A DNA stretch of 64,000 nt from Gp13-AA77 sp035946735 (GCA_035946735.1 DASYYZ010000155.1:1-64000); one strand, 5' to 3'; shown: positions 9,048 through 18,512, numbered from the stretch's first letter. The notes: generated by a model not told the origin, from the letters alone. Made by a program: numbers and translations.

Positions 9048-11536
9048 GCGCGATCCTCGAATCCCTAAATGCTTTTTCGGCTGCTGGACTGATGGCTGTT
9101 CTGAACACGCTGTGGCTGGCACTCGCCGTGACGGCTGTCATTTGGCTCGCGCTGCGGTTGATGCCTCGCGTCAACGCCGCAACGCGACACACTGTCTGGT
9201 GGGCCGTGCTGGCGCTGGTCCTGGTCATGCCTCTCGTCACGCTTCTTCCTCGGCCGGCCCCGCTCGTGCCTTCTCCCGCGGGGACGGAAAAACAAATCCG
9301 GACGGGCGCCCTGTCCTCTTCCGCCGTGAAGCCCCTCCTCGCAACCGGCGCCGATGCTTTTTCGCCAAAGCTCAGATCCGCTCCGCTGCAGGCACTTTAT
9401 TCTCTCGCCGCTGCGGCGCCTCGTGTACGTGTCCCCATCGAATTTCATCCGGGAAACTGGCCGTCAAGCCTGTTGTTCCTCTGGATGGCCGTGTCCTCGG
9501 TTCTACTCGGCAGGATTGTGCAGAGTTACTTGCATCTCCGCCGCCTTCGGAATCGAGCGCGGCCTGCAGGCGCGGAATTGGTCGTGCGCTTCGGGCAGTG
9601 TGTGCGCGACTCCCGCACTTCGCGCGCCCCTCAGCTTCTTGTATCCGATGAAGTGGTCTCACCTCTGGTTGCGGGATTCCTGCGTCCCGTCGTTATTTTC
9701 CCGGACCTCCTCCTCGGGGAGATCGCCGAGACGGAACTCGACTGCGTCTTGCTTCACGAACTGGCTCATGTCGCGCGCCGCGACGATTGGACCAACCTGA
9801 TGGGCCGGCTCGCATTCGCGGTTTGTTGTCTACACCCTGTGGCCGCGTGGGTTCTGAGCCGCATCGAGCGAGAACGGGAAATCGCTTGTGATGATTGGGT
9901 TGTCGCCGCCACCGGCTCCGCCGTCCACTACGCCGCCACTCTCTCGCGCGTATTTGAATTCTGCTGCACGCGCCGTCGCGAATTGCTGGCGACCGGGATG
10001 GCTCACCGATCCTCGAAATTCGACGAGCGCATCGAGCTCCTGCTCCGGCCGAGGTTTCATTTTTCCCGGCGCGCTTCACCACCCCAGGTTTGTTCCTGCG
10101 TCGCGGCCTGTCTCGCTCTACTCATTTTGGGTCCGCGCATTCCCGGGTGGATTAGCTTTGCGAAGGACTCGACTGTCCCTGTTAACCAGGACGCTCCGCA
10201 ATCTCAGATCTCCGCGGCGCTCATCGTGCTCGCGCCTGAAGCATCTCCGATTGCAGTGCCCGCGCGCGCGGCAACGGTCTCCCCAGCGCACCTCGCACAA
10301 TCCTCCGCCAACCCGCCAGAGAGTCTCGCCGATCAGGACAAGACCTGGCGGCACGAATGGAAGGTCACGCGCCATGATTCGTCCTCGAGCAAGGTGCGGT
10401 TCTCTATCATCAGCCGGGATGACGACGGTAACGATCGGATGAACACCGAGGACGTTCCGCTGTCCAGTCTCGCCGGATTCTCTCTCTCCGTGCTCGATCA
10501 CGATGGCCCGGTGAAGTTCGAATACGTCCGGGATTCGGGCCGGATTCTCTGCGAAGGACAGGTCACTGACGGCCGCGCTTCAGGGCCATTCACGGTGGTT
10601 CTCAATCCCACGTACGTTTCCGCTCTACAGAAAATGGGCTATGCTGCGCCGCATGATAATGAGGCGTTCTCTCTCGTGACCTCCGACGTAACTCTCGGCT
10701 ATGCCCGCGCCATCAGGGACACGGGCCTCACATCATCGCTGTCGGATTTAGTTGACTTGCAAGATCACGGCGTCAGTTCGGACTATGTCCGCGCCGTGCG
10801 CCAGGAAGGATTCACGAATCTAACCACGCCGGATATTTCCCGTCTGCGTGATCACGGCGTCGCACCCGATTACCTCAAGGCGATAAAGGCGGCCGGCCCC
10901 GGCCTCTCCATCGACGAGATCGACAGATTATACGATCACGGCGTCAAGCCTGACTATTACAAATCAATGAGGGCCACCGCCCCCCAGCTCTCCATCGAGC
11001 AGATCGACAGCCTGTTCGATCATGGCGTTGAACCGAATTCTTACAAGGGCTTCGCCTCGGTCGACCCCAAGCTCTCCATTGAAGAAATCGACAGCCTGCG
11101 CGACCATGGCGTCAAACCGGAGTACTATCGGAGCACGAAATCTGTCGATCCTAACCTCTCCATCGAGAAGATCGACAGCCTGTTCGATCATGGCGTTGAA
11201 CCGGATTCTTACAAGGGCTTTGCCTCGGTCGACCACAAGCTCTCCATCCAGGAGATCGACAGCCTGCGCGACCATGGCGTCGAACCGGAGTTCTACCAGA
11301 GCATTAAGGCAGCAGACTCGGCGGTGTCCATCGACGAGATCAACAGGCTGCGTGACCACGGCGTGGAGCCGGAGTATCTCAAGGAGATTCGCGCGCTGCC
11401 AGATGGATTCTCCATCTCGGACATCTCGGAACTTCGCGACCACGGCATCACCGCCAAGTACATTCGCAACCTGCACGATATGGGTATGAAAAACGTGACC
11501 GCGGCTCAGATCGTTCATCTCCACGATGGAGATTAG
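9044..11536 (+). CDS. M56-family (BlaR1-type) membrane metalloprotease with DHG repeat tail
   Basis: 830 residues. Hydrophobic segments near residues 15-40, 50-70 and 140-160 surround a gluzincin site, HELAH at 238-242, followed by RRDDWTNLMGRL and EREIACDDWVV, the M56 layout. Such proteins sense a signal outside and cleave the BlaI partner, here encoded just upstream with a 4-base overlap. After a membrane segment (about 350-370) the exported C-terminal half does not resemble a penicillin-binding sensor; instead residues 573-830 hold nine units of 28-29 residues starting DHGV or DHGI. The ligand is therefore probably not a beta-lactam, but is unknown. Confidence 0.88.
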   Translation: MSAILESLNAFSAAGLMAVLNTLWLALAVTAVIWLALRLMPRVNAATRHTVWWAVLALVLVMPLVTLLPRPAPLVPSPAGTEKQIRTGALSSSAVKPLLATGADAFSPKLRSAPLQALYSLAAAAPRVRVPIEFHPGNWPSSLLFLWMAVSSVLLGRIVQSYLHLRRLRNRARPAGAELVVRFGQCVRDSRTSRAPQLLVSDEVVSPLVAGFLRPVVIFPDLLLGEIAETELDCVLLHELAHVARRDDWTNLMGRLAFAVCCLHPVAAWVLSRIEREREIACDDWVVAATGSAVHYAATLSRVFEFCCTRRRELLATGMAHRSSKFDERIELLLRPRFHFSRRASPPQVCSCVAACLALLILGPRIPGWISFAKDSTVPVNQDAPQSQISAALIVLAPEASPIAVPARAATVSPAHLAQSSANPPESLADQDKTWRHEWKVTRHDSSSSKVRFSIISRDDDGNDRMNTEDVPLSSLAGFSLSVLDHDGPVKFEYVRDSGRILCEGQVTDGRASGPFTVVLNPTYVSALQKMGYAAPHDNEAFSLVTSDVTLGYARAIRDTGLTSSLSDLVDLQDHGVSSDYVRAVRQEGFTNLTTPDISRLRDHGVAPDYLKAIKAAGPGLSIDEIDRLYDHGVKPDYYKSMRATAPQLSIEQIDSLFDHGVEPNSYKGFASVDPKLSIEEIDSLRDHGVKPEYYRSTKSVDPNLSIEKIDSLFDHGVEPDSYKGFASVDHKLSIQEIDSLRDHGVEPEFYQSIKAADSAVSIDEINRLRDHGVEPEYLKEIRALPDGFSISDISELRDHGITAKYIRNLHDMGMKNVTAAQIVHLHDGD
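10764..11532 (+). repeat. Nine 84-87 bp repeats encoding DHG units
   Basis: Consensus DHGVxPxYYKSxxxxxPxLSIxEIDxLx repeats nine times in the sensor domain, with a degenerate unit before it. Two two-unit blocks, starting near 11017 and 11185, are offset by exactly 168 bp (two units) and nearly identical in DNA, so part of the array was duplicated recently. Confidence 0.9.
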
Positions 11537-11709
11537 CACCGGATGGCCGTTGGAATATGGGGTTAGGTTTCCTCGCACAGTGGTGTCAGTGAAGATTTCC
11601 GCTGCTCAGGCCACCTGGAATCAGCATCAGGCGTGAACCACCTTCGCGGAGGCGCCGCTCCACTTCGACGTATAACGGCCTAACCGAGTTGTGGATCGTC
11701 AGATGACGG

Positions 11710-11945
11710 GTTCATCAACTTAATCCCTCGTACCCCAAGGCAGTGAAGAGGTTGAAGCAAGAGCAGAGCCTGGGTCGGCGCTGCCGGTGTCGGACCTCCC
11801 TGAACAACGTCGTCGAGCAAGACCATCGAGCCCTCAAACCACGGATCAACGCCAAGCAAGGGTTCCGATCGTTCGAGGGAGCCCGACGAACCATCCCAGG
11901 CTATGAAGTGGTGCACATGATCCGTAAGAGGCAAGTAAGGTGTTT
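11710..11945 (+). pseudogene. IS6-family transposase C-terminal fragment
   Basis: Frame HQLNPSYPKAVKRLKQEQ, then LNNVVEQDHRALKPRINAKQ and GYEVVHMIRKRQVR matches the C-terminal third of IS6 transposases and is nearly identical in DNA to 296-460. The catalytic Glu (VVEQDH) is kept here, but nothing upstream of the last catalytic third remains and a two-residue deletion (PY of TSPYLNN) is seen. The match stops near 11942, where an oppositely oriented IS630 fragment begins. The 160 bases between the M56 stop and this fragment hold nothing recognised. Confidence 0.8.
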
Positions 11946-11949
11946 GGCT

Positions 11950-12120
11950 TTCTGGCCGGGATGAAACGTATCCAGGCTTTCCAAGCCCCGCTCTAGAAAA
12001 ACGCTGCTTCCAGCGCAGAATGGTGGGAGCGCTGGTCTGGAGTCGTTCCTCAATCAGTGAAAAAGAGACTCCCCGGGCCAGAATCAGAATCAACCGGGCG
12101 CGGAAGACTTAGTCGGAAAG
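11950..12120 (-). pseudogene. IS630-family transposase N-terminal fragment
   Basis: Minus strand reads RARLILILARGVSFSLIEER, then LQTSAPTILRWKQRFSRAGL and GKPGY, the typical N-terminal helix-turn-helix of IS630-type transposases. Both the true start and everything after the first HTH are missing. It abuts the IS6 fragment tail to tail, forming a composite scar. Confidence 0.65.
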
Positions 12121-12490
12121 CGGGACTGCGAAATCTCAGTCAGGTCGCCGCGGTCTTGTGAAGTTAGCAGCAGAGGATCGGCAGTGAATCGCACCCTTAT
12201 TTCGATGCACGATCTATACTAATGTTACTCTGCGTCAGGCCACTAGTGCACCGAAGGGCTCATCCAGACGACCGGGTGCTCGAGTCTTCTGGAAGTCAGC
12301 GGCCGCCGGAGCGCCGTGATGCGCCCGTCAGGTACTCCTGAGGCAGATACGCCGGAACACGCTGGTAAACTGGATGGAAGGCGAATTGAGGGTCCCGAGG
12401 CAGTGGTAATAAGCCTGTACGGCGCGGAAAGAGCCGCAAGGCCTCTCTATGACTGATCAGAGGGTCCGGCCCGCATTGGCCGAGTGGTGT
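12121..12490. other. Intergenic stretch, nothing recognised
   Basis: 370 bases between the IS630 scar and the stop of the response regulator. No coding pattern, tRNA or clear terminator was seen. Confidence 0.5.
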
Positions 12491-13123
12491 CTATTCAAGC
12501 CGGACCAAGCCCCGTTTAATGGCGAGCGTCACCGCTTCGGTTCGCCCGTTGACCTTCAGCTTGTGCAGGAGGTTGTTCACGTGCACTTTGACGGTGCTCT
12601 CCGTGACGCTCAGTGCGGAGCCGACCTCCTTGTTGCTCTTGCCCAGCGACATCAGACGCAACACTTCCAGCTCCCTCCCAGTTAGTTCCGCCCCGCTAAC
12701 TCGCTCGGCCAGCTTGCTCGCGACGCCGGTCGGCAGGTAGGTGCCGCCCTGGTGGACACTCCGGATGCATTCGAGCAGTTGTTCCCGGGGCGCATCTTTG
12801 AGCAGGTAACCCTTGGCGCCGGCTCGCAAGGCACGGTAAATGTCCTCATCGTCATCAAAGGTTGTGAGTACAATAATGCAAGCCGACGGGAACTGCTGAC
12901 GCAGGTTCCCGATCACTTCGAGACCGTCCATTTCCGGCATACGCAGGTCCACCAGAGTCACATCCGGATGCTGAAGCCGGAACAGTTGCACCGCCTCCCG
13001 GCCGTCGCGAGCCTCGGCAACAACGGTCATGTCTGGCCGGCGGTTGATCATGGCGGCGAGCCCTTCTCGAACCACCGGATGATCGTCCGCCAGCAGCACG
13101 CGGATCGGCCTCGCTTTTGGCAT
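12491..13123 (-). CDS. NarL/FixJ (LuxR-type) response regulator
   Basis: 210 residues. Receiver domain at 5-120: acidic pair Asp13-Asp14 (LLADDHPVVREG), phosphoacceptor Asp59 (LVDLRMPEMDG), Thr in VLTTFDDDE and Lys109 (GYLLKDA). C-terminal LuxR helix-turn-helix at about 145-205 (LTGRELEVLRLMSLGKSNKE, ESTVKVHVNNLLHKL). All switch residues are present. Its start is three bases after the stop of the histidine kinase upstream, so the pair forms an operon and very likely a cognate two-component system. Target genes cannot be told from the window. Confidence 0.95.
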   Translation of the reverse strand: MPKARPIRVLLADDHPVVREGLAAMINRRPDMTVVAEARDGREAVQLFRLQHPDVTLVDLRMPEMDGLEVIGNLRQQFPSACIIVLTTFDDDEDIYRALRAGAKGYLLKDAPREQLLECIRSVHQGGTYLPTGVASKLAERVSGAELTGRELEVLRLMSLGKSNKEVGSALSVTESTVKVHVNNLLHKLKVNGRTEAVTLAIKRGLVRLE

Positions 13124-13126
13124 CGG

Positions 13127-16100
13127 CTACCTCACCGGTGGGGTGACCGGGACTTGAACCTGCACCTTGGTTCCTTGCCCGAGTCCGCTCTCGATGGCGA
13201 TTCGGCCGCCGATACGCTCTGTCCTCTCCCGCATGCTGGTCAGTCCGAACCCAACCTGGTTTGATGCTGCTCCCGGATCGAACCCTCTGCCATCGTCTTG
13301 CACGCGCAGTGTAACTTCCTCAGCGCCGAATGTCAGACGGATCTCGATGTTCTTCGCCTTGGCATGTTGGAAGGCATTGTTCAGTGCCTCCTGAGTGATG
13401 CGCAAGAGGTTGTCTTCAACTTTCGGCGGGAGAGGACGTGCTGCGCCCTCGAGACGAAATGATGCCGGGACCGGCCGATGATTCGTGAGCTGGTCGAGCA
13501 GGATGCGGACTGCCGCGGGTAAGTCACGGTGCTCAAGCGCTTGCGGCCGCAAAGCCCATAGCGAGCGCCGGGCCTCGGCTAGGCTATTGCGGGCCAGCAT
13601 CCTCGCCTTCAGGATGTGCTCGCGCAGTTCCGCGCGCTCGCCGATGGCGTCCTCGGCGGCCTCCAATTGAACGATAATGCCCGTGAAGCCCTGGGCCAGA
13701 GTGTCGTGGATCTCTTGTGCCATGCGGTTTCTTTCCTGTAACAACACCGACCTCTGGCCCTGTTCGGCGAGGCGCGTGAGCTGCACGGCCAACGTTGCCT
13801 GGTGAGCCAAGCCTTGTGCCAGCTCCACTTCGTCGGGCCGGTAGCTACGTTGGGCAGACGAGCGAACACTCAGCATTCCGATGAGCTTTTCCCCCAGAAG
13901 CAAGGGCACCAACAAAATTGTCCTGATGCCCTGCCCGGCAGCCCAGGCTCGGCTCTCGGGGCTCAGCAACTCGCTGGAACCGGCATCCTCGATCAACAGG
14001 GGGCCGCGGCTCTGATGGACCAGCAGCCACAAGGCGCTCTCCCTGTCACCCGGACCCGGTGCCACCGCTGTAACAGGATTCAACCGATCCCCGGGGCTGC
14101 GCCGTACCTCGCCATCCTGATACGTCATTTGGAACATTGCAGATTCGTGTTCGGGATCGTAGAGATAGAGCGCGGACGAAGGCGCTTCCAACTGCTCAGT
14201 AATGGCCCGGAGTACGTGCCCAAGAAACGTATCCAGCGCCGGTTCGGCCGCCAGCAGACTGAGCGTCCGCGCCAGGGCCGCCTCATGGCTGCGGGAAATG
14301 CGCTCTGCCCGCTTCCGCTCCGTGATGTCACGCGCCGAGAGCAGCACACTTTTGACGTTGCCCGCCGGGTCGGCGATTGGAGAGAAAATCGCTTCCAGGT
14401 CCGTCCAGTCTCCGGCTTTAGTTCTGACCCGAAGCTCGAGAGTCCTGCTTTGGTGCGAGGAAGGCAGCTCACCGAACATCGCCTGGACCCTTTCGACATC
14501 ATCAGGATGGACCACCTCAAACATGCAGCGTTGCAGCAGATCCTCGGGGGCAAATCCGAGAACGTGAAAATGGGAGGGGGAGGCGTACTGAACGTTGCCC
14601 TGAAGATCAAGCAGCTTGATCAGGTCCTGCGAATTCTCCGCCACCAGCCGGTAGCGCTCTTCGCTCTCCCGCAAGGCCTCTTCGGCTTGTTTGCGATCCG
14701 TGATGTCTTCCGTCACTCCAGCCACGCGATAGACACGCCCCTGATGATTGCGGATGGGAAACCCGCGCGAGCGGAGCCAGCGGATGGATTGATCCGGGCG
14801 AACGATGCGGAACTCCGAGTCCGCGTCCGACCCCTCCAGGATCTGCTTGAAAAGCGCCGCCACCGCCCGTTCCCGATCGTCAGGATGAATGATGTCCACG
14901 GAATTTGACCGGGCATACAAGCACTCCCGGGTGCGTCCGGTGATCTCCTCGAAAGCCGGGTTGGCAAAGATCACCTTCTCGGTCTCCAGCGAGACAATCC
15001 AAACGATGTCGCGCATGTTTTCCGCCAGTTGCCGGAACAGTTCCTCGCTCTCGCGCAGGGCATGCTCCGCTTTCCGGCCCGCGGTGACGTCGCGACCAAT
15101 GCAACGCACCACGGGTTCCCGAAGACCCTCTCGGCGCAGGGAATTGTTGTATTCCAGGATTCTCTCCTCTCCGCTGCGCAGCCTGACCTTCATGTAGCCC
15201 TTGGCATAACCCTGGTCCAGGACTTGGTGGAGATAACTGTCGAACCGACCTTTGACCTCCGGTGGAAGGAAGGTGCGGAGGTCACGGCCCACCAGTTGCT
15301 CAGGCTTCTCGAAACCCGAAAACTTTACGGTCGACTGGTTGACACTGAGAACCTGGCCCCGGGCGTCATGGGTGCCAAACAGGATACCGCTATTCTCCAC
15401 CAGGTCACGGTAGCGGTCTTCGCTCTCCCGTAAAGCTTCCTCGGCCTGCTTGCGTTCGGTGATGTCCACACACGAGCCGATGTATCCGGCGAAATTCTTA
15501 TTGGGACCAAACAGTGGTGTTCCCGTATCAAGAACCCAGCGATACTCGCCGTCGGCTCTTCGCAGCCGATATTCCAGTTCGAAGGTTTCGCGAGAAGCGA
15601 ACGCAGACCGGTAAGTGCCCAGGCACCGCTTCCGGTCCTCAGAGTGCACTCCTTTACTCCATCCCTGGCCGATCTCGCGCTCCATCGGCTTTCCGGTGAA
15701 CTCCAGCCACCGCTCGTTAAAGAAGGAACAACCCCCGTCAGGCCCCGACATCCAGATCATCACCGGAGCAGTATTGGCCATAGTCCGGAATCGCGCTTCA
15801 CTATCTCTCAATGCCTCCTCGGCGAGCTTCCGTTCGGTGATATCCTCCGCAGTGCCGGCTGCTCCAACGATCTTTCCTTCCGCAAATACCGGTGACAAAT
15901 TGAAGGCGACGTTGCGAATCGTGCCATCCTTGCGAACTACTTCCGTCTCGAAACCGGAAATGAGGTTGCCTTCAGTCAGGGTCCTGGTGATAGCCATCCG
16001 GACTGGATTGAGGCTTTTCGGCGCAAGTAAAACCGTGTAAGACTGCCCGAGCAATTCCTCCTGCGCATACCCGGTGATCTCGGCGACGCGATGGTTGGCT

Positions 16101-16291
16101 AACGTGAACCTGCCCTCGAGATCCAGGGCTGCGATGGCGTTGGTGGAACACGCCATGATTTCTTCGAGGAGTTTAGCCCGTCCCGGCCTATTCTTAGCCT
16201 TTCTCTGCCGCGCAGCCGCGGAAGAGGCGAGCACCTCCGCCCCCAGCCTGGGTGGTGAGTTGAATGAGATCTCTTTCCTGGTTGTGGCCAT
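13127..16291 (-). CDS. Multi-PAS/GAF sensor histidine kinase of the NarX/DegS type
   Basis: 1,054 residues with no membrane segment, so probably cytoplasmic. Five PAS/PAC units in tandem (about 40-157, 160-280, 285-410, 413-535, 538-665), each closed by a DITERK or similar motif followed by AEEALRESE; then a GAF domain (about 675-845), a HisKA_3 dimerisation region with phospho-His862 (RNRMAQEIHDTLAQGF), and an HATPase_c domain (NLLRITQEALNNAFQHAKAK, DDGRGFDP, GFGLTSMRER). The HisKA_3 type pairs with LuxR-type regulators, matching the next gene three bases downstream. Multiple PAS units suggest integration of redox, light or small-ligand signals; no haem- or flavin-specific residue pattern was identified. 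Confidence 0.93.
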   Translation of the reverse strand: MATTRKEISFNSPPRLGAEVLASSAAARQRKAKNRPGRAKLLEEIMACSTNAIAALDLEGRFTLANHRVAEITGYAQEELLGQSYTVLLAPKSLNPVRMAITRTLTEGNLISGFETEVVRKDGTIRNVAFNLSPVFAEGKIVGAAGTAEDITERKLAEEALRDSEARFRTMANTAPVMIWMSGPDGGCSFFNERWLEFTGKPMEREIGQGWSKGVHSEDRKRCLGTYRSAFASRETFELEYRLRRADGEYRWVLDTGTPLFGPNKNFAGYIGSCVDITERKQAEEALRESEDRYRDLVENSGILFGTHDARGQVLSVNQSTVKFSGFEKPEQLVGRDLRTFLPPEVKGRFDSYLHQVLDQGYAKGYMKVRLRSGEERILEYNNSLRREGLREPVVRCIGRDVTAGRKAEHALRESEELFRQLAENMRDIVWIVSLETEKVIFANPAFEEITGRTRECLYARSNSVDIIHPDDRERAVAALFKQILEGSDADSEFRIVRPDQSIRWLRSRGFPIRNHQGRVYRVAGVTEDITDRKQAEEALRESEERYRLVAENSQDLIKLLDLQGNVQYASPSHFHVLGFAPEDLLQRCMFEVVHPDDVERVQAMFGELPSSHQSRTLELRVRTKAGDWTDLEAIFSPIADPAGNVKSVLLSARDITERKRAERISRSHEAALARTLSLLAAEPALDTFLGHVLRAITEQLEAPSSALYLYDPEHESAMFQMTYQDGEVRRSPGDRLNPVTAVAPGPGDRESALWLLVHQSRGPLLIEDAGSSELLSPESRAWAAGQGIRTILLVPLLLGEKLIGMLSVRSSAQRSYRPDEVELAQGLAHQATLAVQLTRLAEQGQRSVLLQERNRMAQEIHDTLAQGFTGIIVQLEAAEDAIGERAELREHILKARMLARNSLAEARRSLWALRPQALEHRDLPAAVRILLDQLTNHRPVPASFRLEGAARPLPPKVEDNLLRITQEALNNAFQHAKAKNIEIRLTFGAEEVTLRVQDDGRGFDPGAASNQVGFGLTSMRERTERIGGRIAIESGLGQGTKVQVQVPVTPPVR

Positions 16292-16606
16292 CTCCCCTCC
16301 AGTGCAGTGCGCTTCTCTACAGGATTCCTGAGGCTCACCTGGTTATCGCTATGATAGACCAACCGGCAGGCGCCAGTTGTTACTACTTTGGGATTAGACT
16401 GATCTAGATACTCTGCTCAATTGACTCTCTGGGCCAATTAGTTGCCTAATCATCCATGGCGCGGCGGGGACGCGAACAGCTCTATTGCATTGGTTCCCCC
16501 CCCAATCCGGCTGCCGAAGATCCGCCGCGCAACCCCCATTGTCTCGCAAGGTGAAGGGGCGGGATTTGAGCGATCTGCGGTTATTTCTTCAACACCTCCT
16601 CTCGTC
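16292..16606. other. Intergenic stretch upstream of the histidine kinase
   Basis: 315 bases which should contain the kinase promoter on the minus strand. Nothing else is recognised. Confidence 0.45.
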
Positions 16607-16848
16607 TCAATCGTAGTCGATCGTGCCCCGCACCTTCACGATGTTGTCGCGCTCGAAGAGGGTCGCTGTCTGTTCAGGGTTGTCCCAGCCGTTTGCCTCC
16701 AGTTCACCGGTGCGATCACTCACAAGCACGTACAAAAGTACCAACCGCCAGCTCACTTGGGCTTCAGTCCGTTGCCCTTTACTGGGGCCAAGAACGTCAC
16801 CACGCCGCCACGAGGCAACGCTTCGATGAACAAGCCTTTCTTGGCCAC
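16607..16848 (-). pseudogene. YhaM-like OB-fold remnant, frameshifted
   Basis: From a GTG at 16848 the minus strand reads VAKKGLFIEALPRGGVVTFL and then VKGNGLKPK and a stop. In a shifted frame it continues YVLVSDRTGELEANGWDNPE and TATLFERDNIVKVRG, ending at 16607. Together this is the N-terminal OB fold of YhaM-type 3'-5' exoribonucleases (usual pattern LSDRTGEIEAKMWDN then FERDDFVKVKG). The HD-domain catalytic part is entirely absent. A degraded fragment rather than a working gene. Confidence 0.65.
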
Positions 16849-17140
16849 AGCTCACCTCTCTTTCGCAGTTCCAAAGTCAGACACCACACTCGAGCTGCTG
16901 TCGAACTGCCCGGGCTTTTTGGGGGGTGTGGCCTGCAGTAAAGTGTACACCGTCAATATCTTCTACGGAGTATTGCTAACTGGAAGAGTAGGAGTTAACC
17001 GGATTGATTCGGAAAGTATCCACCGATCAATATTGATGTGCAGGCAGAAGTAATTTTTGTGTATCCCGTGGCCGGCCTTTCTAGTCCAGCAATTGGCCGC
17101 TTATCTCGGGGCCGGAGAAGGCGGCTTGTGGAGGATCCTA

Positions 17141-17341
17141 ATGAACGCCCGTTACGATCTCTTCGAACTCCCACCGGGCGGTTTTCCGCAGTGGGTTAGC
17201 TCCGCGGCGGACTTGCCCGAGGCCAAAAAGAAGATGAGCGAACTCCCGCATCCCGAGCCGGGAGGGCAATACCTGGTGCGCGATTTCTTTTCCGGCACGG
17301 TGGTAGCCTACACAACTAGTCAAGCGCCTTCCCAACACTGA
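17141..17341 (+). CDS. Small conserved hypothetical protein
   Basis: 66 residues, MNARYDLFELPPGGFPQWVS onward, with a good GGAGG six bases before the ATG. Short soluble proteins starting YDLFE.PPGG.P.W and ending in a beta strand with a conserved Val-Val are frequent in Acidobacteriota; function unknown. The final beta strand here is VRDFFSGTVVAYTT. The frame is open from 17057 but the ribosome site selects 17141. The 292 bases upstream (16849-17140) hold nothing recognised. Confidence 0.65.
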   Translation: MNARYDLFELPPGGFPQWVSSAADLPEAKKKMSELPHPEPGGQYLVRDFFSGTVVAYTTSQAPSQH

Positions 17342-17628
17342 AAACATTTTCCGCTTCAGGCGTGATCGTCGTGCGCCCAGCCTCGGTTAGGGGGACTGCG
17401 GAGTGCTGTCCGCCTGACGATGTGCTTAGGGGAGAACGAGGCAGGCTGGCGCTCCTGCGCTCGCCGGTGTCAGGGGTCAGCGCCCGTTTCGACTCACCCT
17501 TGGCGTCCGCTCGTTTCCCTTTGCTCCCACCTGTAATGCTGTGTGAGAAAAACACTTTCATCGGTACCTCAAAACTGTGATAGTCTCCCTCGGCACGGCT
17601 GTTGAGTCTCGGTTAGCCGGAGGGACCC
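17342..17628. other. Intergenic stretch, nothing recognised
   Basis: 287 bases between two plus-strand genes. An open frame at 17362-17580 has no domain, no ribosome site and unlikely composition. Confidence 0.45.
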
Positions 17629-18312
17629 GTGACTCGATTTCGTTCTTTTGCCTCGCTTCTGCTGGGCGCTGCATTGATCTGCGCCTGTGGCGCATTGGTG
17701 CGCGCACAGCAACTTCAAACGCCAGCGGCGGAGTGGACTCCGCTAGTGGCCCGCTTCGTTGAACGCGATCAGACCTGGACCGAGCACGGGCTGCCCGAAA
17801 CGCTGGAGTTCTCCGGCAGCTATCTACGGGATCGCCGCGGCTCGTGGTACCGGCGCATGCAGGTCGCGTCCCACCTGAACTTGCTCGCAATCGTGGGCGG
17901 CACAGACTCGGGATTACTCTACGACCGTCCCAATCACACCATGTACAGCATCGATTTCACGCGCGGCACCGTTCAGAAGCAGGTGGTGGACGCAAGTGTC
18001 CTGCCCGATTTTGCGGCGGCCCCCATGTCGCGGAAGGTATTCGAGGCTTTCCATTCAGAAGACAGATACCTCGGCAAGAAGAGGCTAGGCAGCCTTGAAT
18101 GTGAGGGTTATGCTCTCCGCGACGAACGACGCCGGAACAAGTACGTGGCTGAAATGTGGTATGCACCCTCGCTCGCTTTTCTCGCAGTCGCTGCCAAATC
18201 GCACTTCAAAGGCGATCAAGACGTTACCACGCTGCTCGAAGACATCCAGCCGGGTAAGGATCCCGATCCGCAGTTCTTCACCGTGCCTGTCAATTTGAAA
18301 GCGATCAAGTAG
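17629..18312 (+). CDS. Secreted protein of unknown function
   Basis: 227 residues starting at GTG, with CGGAGGG about six bases upstream. An export signal occupies about residues 1-27 (SFASLLLGAALICACGALVRA, cleaved after VRAQ); the Cys residues do not form a standard lipobox. The mature part is rich in beta strands (LPETLEFSGSYLRDRRGSWY, LLYDRPNHTMYSIDFTRG) with two Cys-containing or charged segments (GSLECEGYALRDER, YVAEMWYAPSLAFLAVAAKS). The shape resembles periplasmic proteins that report on modified metal or lipid substrates, such as DUF4412-type, but I cannot assign a family. Confidence 0.7.
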   Translation: MTRFRSFASLLLGAALICACGALVRAQQLQTPAAEWTPLVARFVERDQTWTEHGLPETLEFSGSYLRDRRGSWYRRMQVASHLNLLAIVGGTDSGLLYDRPNHTMYSIDFTRGTVQKQVVDASVLPDFAAAPMSRKVFEAFHSEDRYLGKKRLGSLECEGYALRDERRRNKYVAEMWYAPSLAFLAVAAKSHFKGDQDVTTLLEDIQPGKDPDPQFFTVPVNLKAIK

Positions 18313-18512
18313 GACGCTTGACGGCCGCACACCTCGTCGTAGCCCCCTGGCGCGTGCTCTCAGCGGGGCTCCTGAGTTTCTATCCGGGCGTTTCTCCGAG
18401 GGCAGGTTTCCTCACGGCCGGAGAAAAAGAGCAGATTCCGGGCCGCGCTTGAATAGCGTCTCCAGAGCCTCAGATGAGCTATCCTGGCTTCTGATTTCGG
18501 TTTCCATTTTCG

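Noticed and set aside
10964..11578. Repeat-containing frame antisense to the DHG array
   Set aside because: The regular repeats simply mirror those of the sense gene, and no start or ribosome site is present.
12449..12685. Small plus-strand frames overlapping the response regulator
   Set aside because: Lie opposite a full receiver-LuxR gene with all switch residues; no coding signs.
16827..17053. Plus-strand frame starting MNKPFL, resembling the start of the thioredoxin remnant at 6882
   Set aside because: Only six residues agree and the rest differs completely; on the minus strand this DNA encodes the OB-fold remnant.
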